Assembly (NCBI GenBank): GCA_963575745.1
Contig: CAUYUJ010021660.1
Coordinates: 1 to 64,000 of the forward strand
Length of the DNA: 64,000 nt
Origin: Prorocentrum cordatum
Lineage: Eukaryota; Sar; Dinophyceae; Prorocentrales; Prorocentraceae
Reading direction: 5' to 3'
Position 1 is the stretch's first letter; every line of letters begins with the position of its first letter. A program made the position numbers and the translations under genes. Shown here piece after piece: positions 1 through 8,236 of this stretch. The notes beneath the pieces are model-generated. The model saw only the letters and a program-made list of their open reading frames with translations. It ran no database searches and was not told the origin of the DNA.

Positions 1-109
1 GTGTGTGTGTGTGTGTGTGTGTGTGTTAGGGTGCGTGTGCGTGTGTGTGTGCGTGTGTGTGCGTGTGTGTGTGCGTGGGTGTGCGTGTGTGCGTGTGTGT
101 GTGCGTGCG

Positions 110-377
110 CGCACGGTGCTGGCGCCGCCTGCGCCCCCCTCCCCTCCTCCCCCTCCGCCCTTTCCTCCGGCGCTCCGCGAGGGCGGAGTGGGCGGAGTGG
201 AGGGAGGGCCGGCCCCGACATGGGGCGGTGCCTCCCCCCTCCGGAGCGACGGCGGGAAGAGCGGGGGGGCGGGGCGCGCAGGGGCGGCAGGGGGGTCGCG
301 GGGGCGGAGAGCGCTAACCAGTGTGGGGATCGGTGTGTAAGTGCGACGTCGTCAGTGTGTCCGTGTCTGTGGATTGC

Positions 378-378
<1 letters not shown>
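110..378 (+). repeat. GC-rich direct repeat, copy 1
   Basis: Runs from GCGCACGGTGCTGGCGCC through a CCCCTCC tract, GGGCGGAGTGGAGGGAGGGC and GACATGGGGCGGTGCC to a GTGGGGATCGGT stretch. The same series recurs at 565-840. No coding signal recognised. Confidence 0.85.
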
Positions 379-443
<65 letters not shown>

Positions 444-564
444 GCGTGTGCGTGTCTGGCAGGTGTGTGTGGGCGCGCGTGTGTGTGTGTGTGGCTGTGT
501 CTGCGTTTGTCTGTTTGTGTGTGTGTGTGTGTGAGCGTGTGTGTGTGCGTTTGTGTGCGTGTGT

Positions 565-840
565 GCGCGCGCGGTGCTGGCGCCGCCCGCGCCCCCCCCC
601 CCCCTCCCCCCCCTCCCCATCCTCCCTCCCCCCCGGCGCTCCGCGAGGGCGGAGTGGTTGGAGTGGAGGGAGGGCCGGCCCCGACATGGGGCGGTGCCTC
701 CCCCCTCCGGAGCGCCGGCGGGAAGGGGGGGGGGCGGGGTGCGCGGGGGCGCGAGGATTTCGCGGGGGATTGAGAGCGCTGAGCAGTGGGGGGATCGGTT
801 TGTGAGTGCGAAGGCGTCGGTCCTTGTGTATCTGTAGATG
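565..840 (+). repeat. GC-rich direct repeat, copy 2
   Basis: Second copy of the segment at 110-378, in the same orientation. It differs by substitutions and by indels in the C-run and G-run. GT arrays flank both copies, so the larger unit (GC-rich core plus GT array, about 455 bp) is tandemly duplicated. Confidence 0.85.
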
Positions 841-925
841 TTTGCGTTTGTGTGTGTGTGTGTGTGTGTCTGGCAGGCGTGTGTGTGTGTGTGTGTGCGT
901 GTGTGTGTGTGTGTGTGGCCGCGTC

Positions 926-956
<31 letters not shown>

Positions 957-1002
957 GCGTGTGCGTGTGGGTGTGTCTGTGTCTGTGTTAGTGTGTGTAT
1001 GC

Positions 1003-1033
<31 letters not shown>

Positions 1034-1215
1034 TGTGTGCTTGTTTTTGTGTGTGTGTGTGTTTGTGTGCGTGTGTGTGCGTGTGTGTGCGTGCGTGTGT
1101 GTGTGTGTGTGTGTGTGTGCGCGTGCGTGTGTGTGCATGTGTGTGCGTGAGGGGGTGCCGGTGCGTGAGTGAGCGCGCGTGGTTGTGAGTGCGTGCGCGC
1201 GTGAGATTGTATTTA

Positions 1216-1465
1216 TTTGCGTGCGCGCGTATGTGCGTGCGCGCGCTCGTGCCCGGTGCGTTGCCGCGCCGGCTGACGTCGATCCTATTTTCGCATGCTT
1301 GTCCATCTGTACATGTCTACATACAGGTGCGCTGCCACGGAAGCATCGCTCTCGCGCGCTGGAAGACGCCTTGAAACTCATACATGTATGTGTTCATTCT
1401 ATTATTGGAAATAAATTCACCGTGCGCATTCCAGAGATATGCATGGACTTATGACACGTGGCTAG
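1216..1465. other. No gene seen; mixed sequence
   Basis: Ordinary-complexity sequence between the GT arrays and the first hairpin tail. It contains a GC-rich stretch followed by AT-richer sequence with an AATAAA-like word near 1410. Nothing else supportable. Confidence 0.4.
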
Positions 1466-1522
1466 GAGCTCTACGAGGTCCCCGGCGGTAACCAGGTTGA
1501 CGGTTTACCGCCGGCGCCCAGT
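1466..1522 (+). repeat. Hairpin tail, first copy
   Basis: About 57 bp starting GAGCTCTACGAGG and ending GCGCCCAGT. Stem CCGGCGGTAA at 1482-1491 pairs with TTACCGCCGG at 1505-1514 around a 13-nt loop containing GGTTGACGGT. This is the shared 3' end of the repeat superfamily in this window. The sequence before it does not match the other body types. Confidence 0.9.
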
Positions 1523-2334
1523 TCCGGCGCGCTGGAGAGCTAGTTGGCAAGAAAAATCTCGACGGAACCTTTGGTGACTTTTGCTCGGTTGAAAATTTTG
1601 TTCTCGAAATTCAACAATTCGTTAGAGCTCTAGTATTTTTTCCTGTGATATTCGATCTTATTCGCGCTCGCCATCTTGATCTCAGCTCGATCGGGTGAAT
1701 ATTACTATCGAAAAGCACTGTGGCGGGATCGGCCGTTTCGAGTCATCTTCATATGCGCTGACGTTTTCCCGTAGATAACTCGAGCTTTAGGACAGCTACA
1801 GAGCTGGTAAGCACAGCTAATCGATGTAGAATGATTAGGCACGTTCGTCTGTTGAATCCAGAGGTCTGAACTCGGTCTGCTGCCCGATCTAGAATCGCGA
1901 AACTATTCGTATTGGTCGAGTCATCTTAAGAAGTGCTCTCGGTTTTTCTCCCTCAACTCGCGCTGAGGGGGGCTCCAGTGCTGGTGGTCACAGTAATCGA
2001 TTCGAAGACATATAGGCGCGTCCGCCTGTCGAATCCAGAGCTCGGAACTCGGTCTGCTGCCCGAATTAGGTCTGCGAAACTACTGTATTGTTCGAGTCAT
2101 CTCGAGAGGTGCTGTCGGTTTTCTGCACTTAACTCGGGCTGTAGAGGGGCTGCAGGGCTGGTAATGACAGGAGTCCTTCGCAGACATCAGACGCGTCCGC
2201 CTGTCGCTTTCAGAGGTCAAAAAATATTCACTATAAGTCGCAATGTTGGTAGGTGCTGTGTTTTCTCAACTTAAGTCGAGCTAGGAAGCTCTACGAGTCT
2301 CCCGGTAGTAACCAAGGTTGACGGTTTGCTCAGT
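1523..2334 (+). mobile_element. Hairpin-tailed element, type A
   Basis: Starts directly after the previous tail with TCCGGCGCGCTGGAGAGC, the type A head, then TTGAAAATTTTGTTCTCGAA and GATATTCGATCTTATTC. About three tandem monomers follow, each marked by GAGTCATCTT near 1738, 1917 and 2092. The tail is degenerate: CCCGGTAGTAACCAAGG then GACGGTTTGCTCAGT, with most of the right stem arm missing. Confidence 0.75.
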
Positions 2335-2618
2335 ATTTGAAAGATATTCGACAATTCATTTTGAGAAAGCAGATTTTTCGCACCTGTAGAAGGTTATGAG
2401 GGCCTTTGCGTCTCAATATGAGCTCTCTAGATGCACTTTTACTATCACAGCACTTGGCGGAAACAACTTTATGTCGACATGAAAAAAATCGTGCTTTCTC
2501 TTTTTCGAGAAATGCTTCCAGAAGCCTTCTCTTTCGATGCTGAGCACTCTTGCGCGTGCTAGGAGCTCTACGAGGTTCCCGGCGGTGGCCAGGTTGACGG
2601 TTCACCGCCGGCGCCAGT
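2335..2618 (+). mobile_element. Hairpin-tailed element, type B
   Basis: Type B body: TTGAAAGATATTCGACAATT, GAAAGCAGATTTTTCGCACC, GAGGGCCTTTGCGTCT, CACTTGGCGGAA, then CTCTTTCGATGCTGAGCACT before the tail. The tail uses the GA/TC-type stem (CCGGCGGTG at 2579-2587, CACCGCCGG at 2603-2611) and ends GCGCCAGT. Confidence 0.8.
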
Positions 2619-2764
2619 GGACGCTACCAAGTGTAGGTCTGAAATTTCTTGGGCTGGAAAATTATTCGTTCTCTTCAATTTTGGTTCCACATTATATATT
2701 CTCAGGGAGTTCTATGAGTCCCCCGGCGGTAACAAAGGTTGACGGTTTGCCGCCAGCGCCCAGC
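2619..2764 (+). mobile_element. Type A element, strongly 5'-truncated
   Basis: Only the last part of a type A body remains: CTTGGGCTGGAAAATTATTC, CCACATTATATATTCTCAGG, then a tail with stem CCGGCGGTAA and right arm TTGCCGCCAG (two substitutions). A short GGACGCTACCAAGTG precedes it; the same word occurs after the tail at 20610. Confidence 0.7.
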
Positions 2765-2990
2765 ATTCAGATACGCCAGGGAAGCTTTCGAGCGTCCCCA
2801 GAGGGCCGCCACGCGAGGGTTCCAGCGCCTCCTTTTACAAGTGCGTGAGATCTGGCGAGAACCCAAGGCTGGCGCCGCGCGGTCCGGGGGGCCAGACCCC
2901 GGGCGTTGCAGGGCTCGACCTGAGCAGGTACCTCGTCGAGCTCTCAGAAACTCTTTCGACTCTGATCGACGGTTCACCGCCGGCGCCAGT
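2765..2990 (+). repeat. GC-rich segment ending in a half tail
   Basis: GC-rich sequence not matching the A, B or D bodies. It ends at 2990 with only the right half of a hairpin tail (GATCGACGGTTCACCGCCGG then CGCCAGT); the left stem arm is absent. CTCAGAAACTCTTTCGACTCTGA just before resembles the end of a type B body. Confidence 0.55.
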
Positions 2991-3189
2991 GTGGCAACTT
3001 CTCGTCGGAGAGCTCGCTGAGAGCTAGAGGGTTTAAGAGTAGAAGCCCGGCGGTGGTGGTGCCCGCCAGGAGCCCATCTCCGACGGTCCACGATCCCCGC
3101 AGCAGCTTGTAAAACGTCGCAGGGGGTCCAGGAGAGTTTCCGGCAAGCGTGAACGCGTGCCTGCAAGCGTCCAGGGCACGCGTGGAAGC
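2991..3189 (+). repeat. Module C (GC-rich LINE-associated repeat)
   Basis: Contains AGAGGGTTTAAGAGTAGAAG, CGGCGGTGGTGGTGCCCGCC, GACGGTCCACGATCCCCGC and a decayed GCGTGCCTGC/GCACGCGTGG palindrome region. The same module lies at the 5' end of LINE-1 and LINE-2 and alone at 9555-9746. The copy ends where the LINE-1 3' terminus begins. Confidence 0.7.
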
Positions 3190-3210
3190 ACTTGGTTGGG
3201 TGTTGGGGTC

Positions 3211-3238
3211 GGCTACACAGGGCGCGTGCGCCCTAGCC
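3211..3238 (-). other. LINE-1 3'-end stem-loop
   Basis: On the minus strand GGCTAGGGCGC then a 2-nt apex then GCGCCC and GTAGCC folds into a stem-loop just before the LINE 3' end. LINE-2 has the same stem at 34437-34464. A 3' stem-loop is the usual recognition signal for reverse transcriptases of non-poly-A LINEs (established for some eel and fish LINEs); its role here is inferred. Confidence 0.6.
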
Positions 3239-3249
3239 GTGCAGAGTCC

Positions 3250-4008
3250 CTAGGGTCCCTCACGCCCTCTCAACCTCTTTGGGGTTGGAGGCCCGAGGAT
3301 CACAGAGATAATCTGCCGAACACCTTGGAGCAGGCGTTCACAAGCTGTGAGCTCGCTATCTGTAACAGTGGCCCCCAGAGGGAGTAAAGAAGCCTCCTGG
3401 AAAACTCGTCGCCAGTGGTTGTCCCCAAATGAGACCTCCACATAGCAACCTAGAGCAGAGCCTTCAACACTCACGCCACCGTCCCATCCTCCACGGATAC
3501 GTTTGATACAATGTCTCTGTTGTCGTAAATATCTGAAGTCAATCCATCTTCCCGTCCTTCCCCTCCTCGCCTCCCAAGTCAACTCATCCGCAACACAATT
3601 GAACTCTCTGTAGATATGCTTCCACGGATCCGTCCCTACAGTGGCACACCTGATGTCGTAATCCTCCGCCAGTTGATTCATATCGTTTTGTAGACCGTGC
3701 ACTCTCCTGCGGTACGAACGATCACGGCATTCCCAGATCCCTCGGGCCCAGTTCACCACACACATACTATCACCAGTCATTTCAACCAACAATGAGCTCT
3801 CCGAGCCCTCCTGCCAGACAGTTTCGTTGTTATATCCGTGGGCAATCCTACGAGCGAGCCTGTCGGAGTCCTCAGGGGAGTCCCACGTATCCACAGGGCA
3901 AGGAGCACAGGGCGGTTTCCTGAAGATGGGCTCCCATCGGGCTGTATTTTTGTCATGCACGCAACTACATTCCACCAGTCCGTCGCATTCCACTTGATGC
4001 TGAACCAA
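3250..4008 (-). CDS. LINE-1 ORF2, C-terminal RNase H part (permuted order)
   Basis: This 252-codon frame continues ORF2 after a single-base frameshift near 3941 (CAGCCCGATGGG here, CAGCCTCGATGGG in LINE-2). RNase H would remove the RNA strand of the RNA/DNA hybrid after first-strand synthesis. Motifs seen in order: MTGDSMCVVNW (about residues 76-86), HIYREFNCVADELTWEAR (about 131-148), WDGGVSVEGSALGC (about 174-187) and ATVTDSELTACERLL (about 213-227). In canonical RNase H, DGG-like and AEL-like motifs come first and the DS.xVV and RExNxxAD motifs come last. Here the two halves are swapped. The first 22 or so codons before the frameshift site are out-of-frame and not part of the domain. The frame ends at 3250 with a basic stretch. 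Confidence 0.8.
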   Translation of the reverse strand: MVQHQVECDGLVECSCVHDKNTARWEPIFRKPPCAPCPVDTWDSPEDSDRLARRIAHGYNNETVWQEGSESSLLVEMTGDSMCVVNWARGIWECRDRSYRRRVHGLQNDMNQLAEDYDIRCATVGTDPWKHIYREFNCVADELTWEARRGRTGRWIDFRYLRQQRHCIKRIRGGWDGGVSVEGSALGCYVEVSFGDNHWRRVFQEASLLPLGATVTDSELTACERLLQGVRQIISVILGPPTPKRLRGREGP

Positions 4009-7004
4009 CGTAAATTACCACTCGCCGCCAGCATAAGACAATGCCAGCTGTCAGTGCTTGCATGCGCTCTCCCTCCCACTCTCCTCGTACCTTCCCTCCT
4101 CCTGGCTCCCGTGAACATGGATACAAGTGTGTCCCTCCGTAGTGACCATTCCCCCGCACAGTGTAACATGGCCTGCAGCGTCTGACGCCAGGCTCGTGCC
4201 CCACGCAAGTCCGTGGAGGCGAAGGCCCGATCATGAAACTGGGCCAGCTCCAACGCAAACTCGAAATTGGCTCGGACCACCTTCTCTAGGAGACTGCAGT
4301 GGCCAGCCTGCAAGAATAGCTCGTATGACTTCGGTGTGGTCCTGTCCCTGAACTCCTCCCACGTCTCCTCCTCCCTCTTGTGTAATCCTCGCATACCGTT
4401 GAGACACCTCCCCTCCCAGACCTTAATCCTCTCCAGCAGTCGTAGATTGCACGGCCAGCCTATACATCCGTGGTACACCACAGACTGCACACGAGCGGCA
4501 TACCTGCGAAACTTCTCTTTGAGTGAGACCGATCTGGAGCGATAAAACTGGATGTCAGCAAAATAGGCCTTCCTCCCTTTCTCCAGTCGATGATACAAGC
4601 CGTGATATCCCTTGATTTCCGAGCTGAGCTTCACTCCTAGTACCTCCACCTCCTCCTTCCTCGGCATAACGACAGTAGAGCGCAAGTGCTCTGGGAGATC
4701 CTCATCTCCAGAAATCGCACATATGGCTGGCGAGAGCGGGCAGAGCAGCGGCGGATCGCCACCTGTGTACGTCTGGCCAAAAAGTACATACGCCAAAGAG
4801 TCCTCCTTCCAGTCCATCCCTACCCGTCTGAGTGTTACCGTCATCATACCGATCATCTGTTGTAGCTGGAGCTGCGATGCAGCACAGAGCGCAACATTGT
4901 CCGCCCACAAGAAGTGGTGTACAAGAGCACCGTCCGTCCCCTCCCCTTCCAGTCGGACACCGTATCCTAAGGTATCCCAAGTCTGAATCACAGATCCCCA
5001 GATGGCCTCCAAGACAATATTGAAAAGTATTGGTCCCTCCTTACCTCCCGTTCGGACCGATTTGTTGTATCTCACCTCATCGCCGCACACGTTCTGAAAC
5101 TCAAAGATAGCAAAGTTATCCAGCATGGGCTCCACAATGGCTCTGATGAGGCACACAGGGTACTTAAGGTACAGCATGGCCTTGATGATAGTGTGCAGTG
5201 TGACATTATCGAAAGCTTTGTGTATGTCCAAGACTCCCACGTGCATGGACTCCGCCTTTCCCCACACATTTGCATGTCTAGTAAGATGTGATAGTGGTGC
5301 CGTGACGTTAGTAACCTTCTGATCCTTTTCAAATCCGTATGTGCACAACCGTCGGTTCACAGGAAATGCATCAATAAACTGCAACACACATGCCATGTAC
5401 CATTTACTCATCACACTGATCAGGCAAATCCCTCTGGTGTTGGAGAGTCGTGTAGCATCCCGCATCTTCGGCACAAGTTGGATACTGAGCTGCCTCCACG
5501 TCTCAGGGCTGGAGGCTCCCTGCTCGAAAATCCTCTGGAAAGCACGCCGCACAAACAAGAGGCTCCTCCACGGCAACTCACGAATGACCTCCGCAACGAC
5601 TCCATCGCTGCCGGGTGCCGTGCCAGGCTTCAAAGACGCACGAGCCTGCATGAGCATGCCCATCGTGATGACTCTTCCCTCCACCCCACGGTCGTTGTGT
5701 CTGAGTTCCTGAAAGGCCTCCAAAGTCCGTTTTTCCTCCTCCGAGTTCGTGTAAGACGCCGTCGCATACCTAGTGATCTCCGTACTCCACCTAGTCCTGT
5801 CCATTGTCAGCACACCCTCACACTCCAGCTCCTTGAGGATACACCGTGAGGTCTTACTGGATCCCCTGTGGTCCTGCAGGAGTTGGTTCCTCCTATGCTG
5901 TCTCCTAAGGGTCTTCCTCCTACGCAGCAGTTGTTTACGAGTATTCCCAAGGGCCCCACGCCTGATGGCAGACTCCACCTCTATGAGCTCCCTGGGCCTC
6001 TGAATAGGTTTGCAGTTGGGGCGCCCCTTAGTGTGGTCCACAAGCTTTGCCGTCTCCAAGAGTACCCGTCCGACCTGCTGCAGGTCCGTCCCTACCGTGT
6101 CCGATGCAAGTCCCTCAATCGACACATCCGCAAGCACACGAAACATGTTCCTCGCCGTGTCGTCCGTCGGCTGCCAGCCAACCATGGACACCGGGCGGGG
6201 TGGCAAAGCTGGGCGCCTGATCTCCGTCGTCTTGAGATTTACCCAGACCAGAGCGTGATCACTGTAGGCACTGGCTTTTGCACGTATACCTGGCGTAGCT
6301 TTGATGGGTTCCACAAACTGGACCTGGCATCTCATTTCCTGGTGAGCTCTTGCCTCATCCGCGCACCAATGTGTAGGGATGAGTATATAGTCAAGCACAC
6401 GCTGCACATGTGTGGAACAGTACGGTATATGTGTGATACGTCGGTCTCCATATGTGTTCGCCGCACAGATCCCCCAAGTACTCATGAACCTCATCAGCAT
6501 GTCCCTCCTTTCTGCATGATAGTTCGCCTCCTCCCTCCTCCCGTCCACCTGCATAAGACCTCCTCCCGTCATTCCCAGCATATCTGGTTCAAGTTCCGTC
6601 TGAGCATCCATCCCCACCCATGGTATGACTCCAGCCTGTGTCGTTTGAAACATAGTAACACTGCACTTAGTAAGTACATCTAAATATTCCCCCAAGTGGT
6701 CCACATCACGCATCACACATGGTAGATACACTGATGTAGCTAGAGCACCCCTGAATTCAACACACGCAAATCGTACCCCACTCCGTCGAGCAATCACATG
6801 TGGTGCCCAATCCCTGCACCATGCAACCGCCGCCTTAGAGCAGGAGCTATAGTGAATCTCCCATCCACATCTGTTAAAAGTATTTGCACTGGTATGCTCA
6901 CACTCTTGCAGGCACACCATTTGAATTGACCTGGCTTCACATGCAGCGACCAGGTTGGGTACTTGACCGTCGGATATTTTCTGCACATTCCAGGTTGCGA
7001 CCAC
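3777..7004 (-). CDS. LINE-1 ORF2: endonuclease-reverse transcriptase
   Basis: The ORF2 protein (1075 codons open) nicks target DNA and copies the element RNA. Residues about 1-260 are an endonuclease/exonuclease/phosphatase domain, with TWNV, LQEC, GMDAQTE, DYIL and SDHALVW as the catalytic signatures. Residues about 450-760 are reverse transcriptase: KPGTAPGSDG, LVPKMRD with ICLISVMSKW, motif A VLDIHKAFDN, motif B RTGGKEGPILFNI and motif C HHFLWADNVAL. Motif C is WADN rather than YADD, also in the other two LINEs here. The listed start is GTG and is not conserved in LINE-2 (GTC). No ATG lies between the ORF1 stop and the endonuclease motif, and ORF2 is in the ORF1 frame, so translation probably comes by readthrough. 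The last roughly 55 codons are out of frame after the frameshift near 3941. Confidence 0.88.
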   Translation of the reverse strand: MVATWNVQKISDGQVPNLVAACEARSIQMVCLQECEHTSANTFNRCGWEIHYSSCSKAAVAWCRDWAPHVIARRSGVRFACVEFRGALATSVYLPCVMRDVDHLGEYLDVLTKCSVTMFQTTQAGVIPWVGMDAQTELEPDMLGMTGGGLMQVDGRREEANYHAERRDMLMRFMSTWGICAANTYGDRRITHIPYCSTHVQRVLDYILIPTHWCADEARAHQEMRCQVQFVEPIKATPGIRAKASAYSDHALVWVNLKTTEIRRPALPPRPVSMVGWQPTDDTARNMFRVLADVSIEGLASDTVGTDLQQVGRVLLETAKLVDHTKGRPNCKPIQRPRELIEVESAIRRGALGNTRKQLLRRRKTLRRQHRRNQLLQDHRGSSKTSRCILKELECEGVLTMDRTRWSTEITRYATASYTNSEEEKRTLEAFQELRHNDRGVEGRVITMGMLMQARASLKPGTAPGSDGVVAEVIRELPWRSLLFVRRAFQRIFEQGASSPETWRQLSIQLVPKMRDATRLSNTRGICLISVMSKWYMACVLQFIDAFPVNRRLCTYGFEKDQKVTNVTAPLSHLTRHANVWGKAESMHVGVLDIHKAFDNVTLHTIIKAMLYLKYPVCLIRAIVEPMLDNFAIFEFQNVCGDEVRYNKSVRTGGKEGPILFNIVLEAIWGSVIQTWDTLGYGVRLEGEGTDGALVHHFLWADNVALCAASQLQLQQMIGMMTVTLRRVGMDWKEDSLAYVLFGQTYTGGDPPLLCPLSPAICAISGDEDLPEHLRSTVVMPRKEEVEVLGVKLSSEIKGYHGLYHRLEKGRKAYFADIQFYRSRSVSLKEKFRRYAARVQSVVYHGCIGWPCNLRLLERIKVWEGRCLNGMRGLHKREEETWEEFRDRTTPKSYELFLQAGHCSLLEKVVRANFEFALELAQFHDRAFASTDLRGARAWRQTLQAMLHCAGEWSLRRDTLVSMFTGARRREGTRRVGGRAHASTDSWHCLMLAASGNLRWFSIKWNATDWWNVVACMTKIQPDGSPSSGNRPVLLALWIRGTPLRTPTGSLVGLPTDITTKLSGRRARRAHCWLK

Positions 7005-7028
7005 GGTCTCTGTCGCAGCCCTACCGCC

Positions 7029-7034
7029 CCGTCA
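7029..7034 (-). promoter_or_regulatory. In-frame TGA-CGG between ORF1 and ORF2 (possible readthrough site)
   Basis: ORF1 ends in TGA at 7034-7032, followed by CGG, and the same frame stays open through ORF2. LINE-2 keeps the same TGA-CGG at 30638-30643. UGA followed by CGG is a known leaky stop context in several plant RNA viruses. Its use here is inferred. Confidence 0.55.
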
Positions 7035-8132
7035 ATGATTCGGGCGCCGTAGTGTCTGAAGAAACTGCACCTGATTAATATCGGGCTCAACGTGTGTCAA
7101 ATTATCACCATAGAGGTTCCATCCTTTTGTCGGTCCCCATTCTGCAATCAAGGTCTTTTGTGTAGTACCATCAGCATTCGGCATATACCACATATATGTC
7201 ATTGGCGGACCCGTCTCACCTCGAAGAATAGCCGTCGCATTTTTCTTGATATCAGAAAATAGTGCTTGAAACCGTCCTACCGCCCGAACATGTTCTATCT
7301 TCCATGGCTGGCATTCAACTTGAAATCGCACATTGGGAGGCAATGAAGTGAGTCCCCGCCTGTAGTCATTCTCCCACACACGTTTCGCTTCCCATAGGAT
7401 CTCAGAGGATGTACCTGGCTTGAAATAGATCCTACCCCTCGTGTACGGCCAATATCTACCAGTATTCTCCTGAACCGTCCGATCCAAGTCCAGTGCCACC
7501 CTCTGTGTAGCATCAATTTGTTTAGAGTCAATGAGGCCATTCATCGCCGTCGTCAGTGCCTCCTGTGACAGAGCCTCCCGCTGACGTATCTCACGGTTCC
7601 TCCATCCCTCCCTTGAAACCCACCCTTTGAACTCAACATAACGTGGATTCCAACCAGGATCGTGCCTGTCCGTACCCGCCTTCGTGGATCCACTTGCTAC
7701 CGACAGCCCGTCCCCCTGCTTGAGCTTCTGAACTTCATTGGTGAGGTCCTGGATCGCCGATTCTGTTTTTGATACCCTGGAAGCCAGAGATGTTTTCAGA
7801 CCGTCCATTTCCGTACGAATAGAGTTCCTGAACGATTGCATGTCAGCCGTCATAGTCTGTTGTCCCGTCATGATGGATCGAAACATCTGTTCAATGTCAA
7901 GGCCTGCTTCCTGGGCAACCTCATTCGCACCCAACGTTTGCGCCGCACCTCCTCCTTCTCCCTTCCCTGCTCCTTTGACATTACGAGCGCGGACAGCTCT
8001 AGCAAACGCCCCACCCCCATCATCAATTGTCATGTCCTGGCCCACCGCATGCAAGCCTGGAGCACCTGAAACTGAAGAACCTGCTGGCATCGCTGGTGCA
8101 ACACCTGAAACTGAAGAACCTGCAGCAGCCAT
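7032..8132 (-). CDS. LINE-1 ORF1 protein
   Basis: ORF1 of non-LTR retrotransposons makes the nucleic-acid-binding chaperone of the RNP; assignment is by position before ORF2. The first ATG is at 8132 (MAAAGSSVSG, good context with A at -3 and G at +4), giving 366 residues. The frame is open upstream to about 8258 through two copies of a 15-residue repeat containing VQGEGYDFNILR, but without an ATG. The N-terminus has SSVSGV/SSVSGA repeats and a Gly-rich stretch. A heptad-like region (QSFRNSIRTEMDGLKTSLAS then VSKTESAIQDLTNEVQKL, about residues 125-175) suggests a coiled coil. The C-terminal half (FKGWVSREGWRNREIRQREA, WEAKRVWENDYRRGLT) is the conserved part. I cannot see a CCHC zinc knuckle or a clear RRM. 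Confidence 0.75.
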   Translation of the reverse strand: MAAAGSSVSGVAPAMPAGSSVSGAPGLHAVGQDMTIDDGGGAFARAVRARNVKGAGKGEGGGAAQTLGANEVAQEAGLDIEQMFRSIMTGQQTMTADMQSFRNSIRTEMDGLKTSLASRVSKTESAIQDLTNEVQKLKQGDGLSVASGSTKAGTDRHDPGWNPRYVEFKGWVSREGWRNREIRQREALSQEALTTAMNGLIDSKQIDATQRVALDLDRTVQENTGRYWPYTRGRIYFKPGTSSEILWEAKRVWENDYRRGLTSLPPNVRFQVECQPWKIEHVRAVGRFQALFSDIKKNATAILRGETGPPMTYMWYMPNADGTTQKTLIAEWGPTKGWNLYGDNLTHVEPDINQVQFLQTLRRPNH

Positions 8133-8139
8133 CTTCCTT

Positions 8140-8236
8140 TTGTGGCTGCGTAAGATATTGAAATCGTAACCTTCACCCTGCACGAAGTGGTTACGCAAGA
8201 TATTGAAATCGTAACCTTCACCCTGCACAAACGGTA
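8140..8236 (-). repeat. 45-bp tandem duplication before ORF1 ATG
   Basis: Two near-identical units (GTGCAGGGTGAAGGTTACG then ATTTCAATATCTTGCG) end just upstream of the ORF1 ATG. LINE-2 has both units at about 29447-29536, so the duplication predates both copies. It is either 5' UTR or an N-terminal extension without ATG. Confidence 0.75.

Larger units (their letters stand above)
1..1215. repeat. GT/GC dinucleotide arrays
   Basis: Long alternating purine-pyrimidine tracts (GTGTGT, GTGCGT, GCGCGC) interrupted by two copies of a GC-rich segment. All long reading frames here (Val-Cys, Thr-His runs) are artefacts of the dinucleotide. Alternating GT/GC is the classic Z-DNA-prone composition; this is inference, not shown here. 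Confidence 0.95.

Noticed and set aside
314-1381. 355-codon His/Thr-rich minus-strand frame
   Set aside because: Translation of GT/GC dinucleotide repeats.
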